Shown here: positions 60,512 through 64,000 of the stretch, in pieces
Layout of the letters: every line of letters begins with the position of its first letter
Numbering within the stretch: the first letter of the stretch is position 1
NCBI GenBank assembly: GCA_002331385.1
Contig: DCYB01000013.1
Location: 124,001 to 188,000, forward strand
Reading direction: 5' to 3'
DNA: 64,000 nt
Source: Comamonadaceae bacterium UBA2121
GTDB taxonomy: Bacteria; Pseudomonadota; Gammaproteobacteria; Burkholderiales; Burkholderiaceae_C
Made by a program: the position numbers and the translations under genes
Notes under the pieces: generated by a model
The model's input: the letters and a program-made list of their open reading frames with translations, nothing else
What the model was told of the DNA's origin: nothing
Databases searched by the model: none

Positions 60512-61552
60512 TTATTCCGCCTTGATGTTGCTGTCCTTGATCAGCTTGGCCCACTTGGCGTACTCCGCATTGATGATGCGTGTGGACTCTTCGGGCGTGG
60601 CATAGGTCGCAAGCGCACCTTGCGCGAGCATGGAGTCCTTCACCTCCTGATTCGACAGGATCGTCTTGAGCGCGGCGTTGATCTTCTGGATGATCGCATC
60701 GGGCGTACCCGCAGGCGCGGACAGCGCAAACATCGAGCTCACCTGCATGTCGGGCATACCGGCTTCCACCGACGTCGGCACGTCCGGCACCGAAGGCACG
60801 CGCTCGCGCGTGGTGGTCGCGAGTGCGCGCAGTTTGCCTGCCTTGATCTGCGATTGCGCGGCAGGCACCGTGTCGATCATGGCGTTGACCTGTCCACCCA
60901 GCAGATCGGCGATGGCTGGGCCGCTTCCTTTGTACGGCACATGCAGCACGTCCACCTGCGCCTGGCGCTTGAACATTTCCGTTGCCAGATGCTGCGGCGA
61001 CCCATTGCCCGCCGACGCAAAGGACAGCGTGCCCGGCTTGGACCTGGCAAGCTCCACCAGTTCCTTGAGCGACTTCGCGGGCACGTTCGGGTTCACCACG
61101 AACACCAACGGCACGGTGCCCACGACCGAGATGTGGGAGAAGCTCTTGTGGATATCGAACGGCGTCACTGCAGGCATCAGCGCGGCGTTGATGGTGTGGC
61201 TGGTGAACGCGCCCATCAACAGGGTGTAGCCGTCCGCAGGCGATTTACCGACCTGGCCCGCGCCCAGACTGCCGCCTGCACCGGCCCGGTTGTCCACCAC
61301 GAACTGCTGTCCCAGCGCATCCGACAACTGCTTGGCCAGCACGCGCCCGATCACATCGGTCGCGCCGCCGGGAGCGTAAGGCACGACAAGGCGCACCGGC
61401 TTGTTGGGGTAGTCCGACTGCGCATGGGCGCTCGACAGGGCGCCGCCTGCCAACAAGGCAGCGGCGGCCAGCGCCGTCAATGTGGTGCGGCGTGTGCCTG
61501 TGTACGAGACCGGGGCGGCGTGGCGCGATGGGTGGGATGTGGGGGTGAACAT
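60512..61552 (-). CDS. Bug-family (TctC) receptor, divergent from the IlvD/Edd dehydratase gene
   Basis: A 346-residue receptor with a long N-terminal region and signal peptide (TTLTALAAAALLAGGALSSA, then HAQ). YPNKPVRLVVPYAPGGATDV, NRAGAGGSLGAGQVGKSPAD, HVPYKGSGPAIADLLGGQVN and VPDVPTSVEAGMPDMQV are typical. GGAGA lies right before the ATG at 61552. Back to back with a sugar-acid dehydratase gene, so its ligand is probably that enzyme's substrate, an aldonate such as arabinonate or galactonate. Inference only. Confidence 0.92.
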   Translation of the reverse strand: MFTPTSHPSRHAAPVSYTGTRRTTLTALAAAALLAGGALSSAHAQSDYPNKPVRLVVPYAPGGATDVIGRVLAKQLSDALGQQFVVDNRAGAGGSLGAGQVGKSPADGYTLLMGAFTSHTINAALMPAVTPFDIHKSFSHISVVGTVPLVFVVNPNVPAKSLKELVELARSKPGTLSFASAGNGSPQHLATEMFKRQAQVDVLHVPYKGSGPAIADLLGGQVNAMIDTVPAAQSQIKAGKLRALATTTRERVPSVPDVPTSVEAGMPDMQVSSMFALSAPAGTPDAIIQKINAALKTILSNQEVKDSMLAQGALATYATPEESTRIINAEYAKWAKLIKDSNIKAE

Positions 61553-61610
61553 GAAGTCTCCGGTTCAGGGTTTGTGGGGAGGCGTTTTGAAGTGAGAACG
61601 CTCGACTAGT

Positions 61611-61645
61611 TTGTAATCGATAATATTATTAATAATCTATGCATC
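61611..61645. promoter_or_regulatory. AT-rich inverted repeat in a divergent promoter
   Basis: ATTATTAATAAT (61625-61636) is a perfect palindrome inside a very AT-rich stretch (TTGTAATCGATAATATTATT) between the divergent Bug receptor and dehydratase genes. It may combine -10 elements with a binding site for the nearby LysR or GntR regulator. Confidence 0.45.
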
Positions 61646-61649
61646 AACC

Positions 61650-63425
61650 ATGGTTAACCCTTTCATGACAAGCAAACCCGCCCCACACGACACCGCGATC
61701 CATCCGGAAGCCGCTTCCAGCGGCATCTCCAAGGGGCTGACCAACTATGGTGATCGCGGCTTCTCGCTGTTCCTGCGCAAGGCGTTCATCAAGGGCGCGG
61801 GCTACACGGACAAGGCGCTGGAGCGCCCGGTGATCGGCATCACCAACACGGGCAGCGCCTACAACCCCTGCCACGGCAACATGCCGCAGCTGATGGAAGC
61901 CGTGAAACGCGGCATCCTGATGGCGGGCGGCTTGCCGATGGACTTTCCGACGATCTCCTTGCACGAAAGCTTTTCCGCGCCCACCAGCATGTATCTGCGC
62001 AACCTCATGTCGATGGACACCGAGGAGTTGCTGCGCGCGCAACCCATGGATGGCGTGGTGCTCATCGGCGGCTGCGACAAGACGGTGCCCGCGCAGTTGA
62101 TGGGCGCGGCGTCGGTCGGACTGCCCGCAGTGCAGTTGGTGACCGGCTCCATGCTGACCGGCTCGCACCGCAGCGAACGTGTCGGCGCCTGCACCGACTG
62201 CCGCCGCTATTGGGGCAAATTCCGCGCAGAGGAGATCGACGCCGAAGAGATCGCCGACGTGAACAACCAACTGGTGGCCAGCGTGGGCACCTGCTCGGTC
62301 GCTGGTACGGCCAGCACCATGGCCTGCATTGCGGAAGCGCTGGGCATCAGCGTGCCGGGCAGCGCCTCGCCGCCGGCCGTCACCGCCGACCGCATTCGCG
62401 CTGCCGAGCGCAGCGGCGAGGTGGCCGTGCATATGGCGCGAGCAGGGCTGACGATCGATCGCATCCTCACGCCCGCAGCGTTCGAAAATGCCATGCGCGT
62501 GCTGCTCGCGATGGGCGGCTCGACCAATGCCATCGTGCATCTGGCGGCGATGGCCGGGCGCCTGGGCTACGCGCTGGACCTCAAGGCGCTGGACGCCATG
62601 AGCCGCGACACCCCGGTGCTGCTGGACCTCAAGCCCTCGGGCGATCACTACATGGAAGACTTTCATGCCGCTGGCGGCATGCCGACGCTGCTACGCGAGT
62701 TGAAGCCGCTCCTGCATCTGGACGCGCTGACGGTGACCGGTCGCACTCTGGGCGAAGAACTCGACGCCGCCGGGCCGGGCTTTGCGCAGTCGGTCGTGAA
62801 ATCGCTGAAAGCGCCGCTGTATCCGCAAGGCGGCATTGCCGTGCTGCATGGCAACCTGGCGCCCGGTGGCGCGATCATCAAGCAGTCTGCCGCCAATCCC
62901 GCGCTGATGGAGCATGAAGGCCGCGCCGTCGTGTTCGAGAACGCCGAAGACCTTGCCGCGCGCATCGATGCGCCCGACCTCGACGTGTGTGCCGACGATA
63001 TTCTGGTGCTCAAGCACATCGGACCCAAAGGCGCGGCGATGCCGGAGGCAGGCTATCTGCCCATTCCCAAAAAGCTCGCTGCGCAGGGCGTGAAGGACAT
63101 GGTGCGCATCTCCGACGGGCGCATGAGCGGCACGGCGTTTGGCACCATCGTTTTGCACGTCACGCCTGAAGCGGCGGTAGGCGGGCCGTTGGCGTGGGTG
63201 CAGACGGGAGACCGGATTCGCCTCTCGGTGCGCGAGCGGCTGATCGAATGGCAGGTCAGCGAGGCGGAACTGGCGGCGCGTCAGAGCGCCCAACCCGTCG
63301 TGGAGCCCACAGCTGCGCGTGGCTATGCGCACCTGTTCCGCAAGACGGTGATGCAGGCCGATCGCGGCGCGGACTTTGACTTTCTCGCCGCCACGGAGTG
63401 CAAGGGCTCCATTCCCCGGAGCTGA
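61650..63425 (+). CDS. IlvD/Edd-family sugar-acid dehydratase (arabinonate/galactonate dehydratase type)
   Basis: A 591-residue Fe-S dehydratase. The cluster cysteines are in SAYNPCHGNMPQL, LIGGCDKTVPAQLMGA and VGACTDCRRYWGKF; the last block (CTDCRRYW) is typical of the sugar-acid subgroup with a [2Fe-2S] cluster, such as L-arabinonate dehydratase, not of IlvD itself. SDGRMSGTAFGTIVLHVTPE is the family signature. The exact substrate (L-arabinonate, D-xylonate, D-fuconate or D-galactonate) cannot be read. Start at 61650 or the ATG at 61665. A GntR-type regulator gene follows 6 bases later. Confidence 0.88.
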   Translation: MVNPFMTSKPAPHDTAIHPEAASSGISKGLTNYGDRGFSLFLRKAFIKGAGYTDKALERPVIGITNTGSAYNPCHGNMPQLMEAVKRGILMAGGLPMDFPTISLHESFSAPTSMYLRNLMSMDTEELLRAQPMDGVVLIGGCDKTVPAQLMGAASVGLPAVQLVTGSMLTGSHRSERVGACTDCRRYWGKFRAEEIDAEEIADVNNQLVASVGTCSVAGTASTMACIAEALGISVPGSASPPAVTADRIRAAERSGEVAVHMARAGLTIDRILTPAAFENAMRVLLAMGGSTNAIVHLAAMAGRLGYALDLKALDAMSRDTPVLLDLKPSGDHYMEDFHAAGGMPTLLRELKPLLHLDALTVTGRTLGEELDAAGPGFAQSVVKSLKAPLYPQGGIAVLHGNLAPGGAIIKQSAANPALMEHEGRAVVFENAEDLAARIDAPDLDVCADDILVLKHIGPKGAAMPEAGYLPIPKKLAAQGVKDMVRISDGRMSGTAFGTIVLHVTPEAAVGGPLAWVQTGDRIRLSVRERLIEWQVSEAELAARQSAQPVVEPTAARGYAHLFRKTVMQADRGADFDFLAATECKGSIPRS

Positions 63426-63431
63426 CGCGCC

Positions 63432-64000
63432 ATGCACACAGAGACAGAGACCACACCCCGAGCACCCACCGCCCACGCGATCGCCGATACGCTGGAAGAG
63501 GACATCGTGCTCGGGCTGCTGGCACCGCGCGTGCGGCTGGTGGAAGATGAGCTGATGGAGCGCTTCGACGCCAAGCGCCACGTGGTGCGCGATGCATTGG
63601 CGCTGCTGGAGGGCTTCGGGCTGATCGAGCGGCGGCGCAACATTGGCGCGCTGGTACGCACCTTCAGCAGGGAGGAGGTGATCCACCTGTACGAGATGCG
63701 CGAGCTGCTCGAAGTGGAGGCCATGCGCCGTATCGCGTTGCCGATGGCCAGCGCTGCGCTGCGCCAGCTGCAGGCCGTACAAGCGCAGCACGACGCTGCC
63801 ATTGCCGAGCAAAATCCGCGTGGCATTTTTCGCGCAAATCAGGAGTTTCACCGGCTGCTATTTGCGCAGTGCGGCAACGCCTACCTGTCGCAAGCCATCG
63901 AAGACTTCGCCCGGCGCACGCACGCTATCCGTTTTGGCGCGTTGATGTCGCGCGAGCGCCAACTGCAATCGCAGCGCGAGCACCACGACCTGCTGGCGCT
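63432..64000 (+). CDS. GntR/FCD transcriptional regulator (partial at the right edge)
   Basis: The frame is open from the ATG at 63432 to the end of the window (189 codons). The start is followed by a winged helix-turn-helix (AHAIADTLEEDIVLGLLAPR, VRLVEDELMERFDAKRHVVR, DALALLEGFGLIERRRNIGA) and an FCD domain (VIHLYEMRELLEVEAMRRIA, ANQEFHRLLFAQCGNAYLSQ, AIEDFARRTHAIRFGALMSR). The N-terminal linker before the HTH is short. It starts six bases after the dehydratase gene and probably controls it. The C-terminus is outside the window. Confidence 0.87.
   Translation, partial: MHTETETTPRAPTAHAIADTLEEDIVLGLLAPRVRLVEDELMERFDAKRHVVRDALALLEGFGLIERRRNIGALVRTFSREEVIHLYEMRELLEVEAMRRIALPMASAALRQLQAVQAQHDAAIAEQNPRGIFRANQEFHRLLFAQCGNAYLSQAIEDFARRTHAIRFGALMSRERQLQSQREHHDLLA

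Noticed and set aside
59915..61609. A 564-codon open frame on the + strand
   Set aside because: It lies antisense to a LysR gene and a Bug receptor gene and is Arg/His/Gln-rich shadow sequence.

Overview
The window reads as chromosomal DNA of a betaproteobacterium of the order Burkholderiales, most likely family Comamonadaceae. The evidence is the GC-rich, tightly packed coding sequence, the gene sets clpS-clpA, yebC-purD-hemF-rsfS-rlmH-maf-rng and lptF/lptG divergent from pepA-holC, and the number of periplasmic Bug-type solute receptors (five, one of them broken). The genus cannot be settled from the sequence alone. I saw no rRNA, tRNA, CRISPR array, insertion sequence or prophage.

Left part (1-22,100), mostly housekeeping: the end of dnaE, clpS-clpA, an MltB-type lytic transglycosylase, sbcB with an overlapping SIR2 deacetylase, a large AI-2E-family membrane protein carrying a C-terminal GAF region, a GNAT acetyltransferase with upp, a threonine dehydratase gene interrupted by an in-frame amber codon, a glutathione S-transferase, a HerA/DUF853 ATPase, and a co-directional run from yebC to rng. 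Two AT-rich stretches without genes (11,216-11,965 and 22,057-23,029) hold clusters of inverted repeats.

Middle part (23,030-49,520): an orphan RcsB-like response regulator, a methionine aminotransferase, a CysB-type regulator with a CbiX-like protein, lptG/lptF, pepA-holC, a lone branched-chain amino acid binding protein, a 2-hydroxyacid dehydrogenase, a His/Asp/Arg-rich exported protein, a 2OG-Fe dioxygenase, a universal stress protein, a bacteriohemerythrin, a Bug receptor, a thiolase, an SDR, a complete livK-livH-livM-livG-livF transporter, rluA, the Entner-Doudoroff pair edd-eda, and gloA.

Right part (49,574-64,000) is a catabolic region for sugar acids. A leftward gene set (Bug receptor, kdgD, frameshifted Bug receptor, 2-hydroxyacid dehydrogenase, gudD, SDR) lies back to back with a FadR-type GntR regulator and rightward garD plus another Bug receptor. 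Together garD, gudD and kdgD convert galactarate and D-glucarate to 2-oxoglutarate semialdehyde. A near-identical 13-base element occurs in front of the leftward gene set and in the gntR/garD intergenic region, which makes it the best operator candidate here. A second module (LysR regulator, Bug receptor, divergent IlvD/Edd-type sugar-acid dehydratase, GntR/FCD regulator) runs off the right edge.

Two genes look damaged: the threonine dehydratase (internal TAG) and one Bug receptor (+1 frameshift). No wholly new multi-gene system is evident. The most unusual single gene is the AI-2E-family protein with its cytosolic sensory-looking extension.
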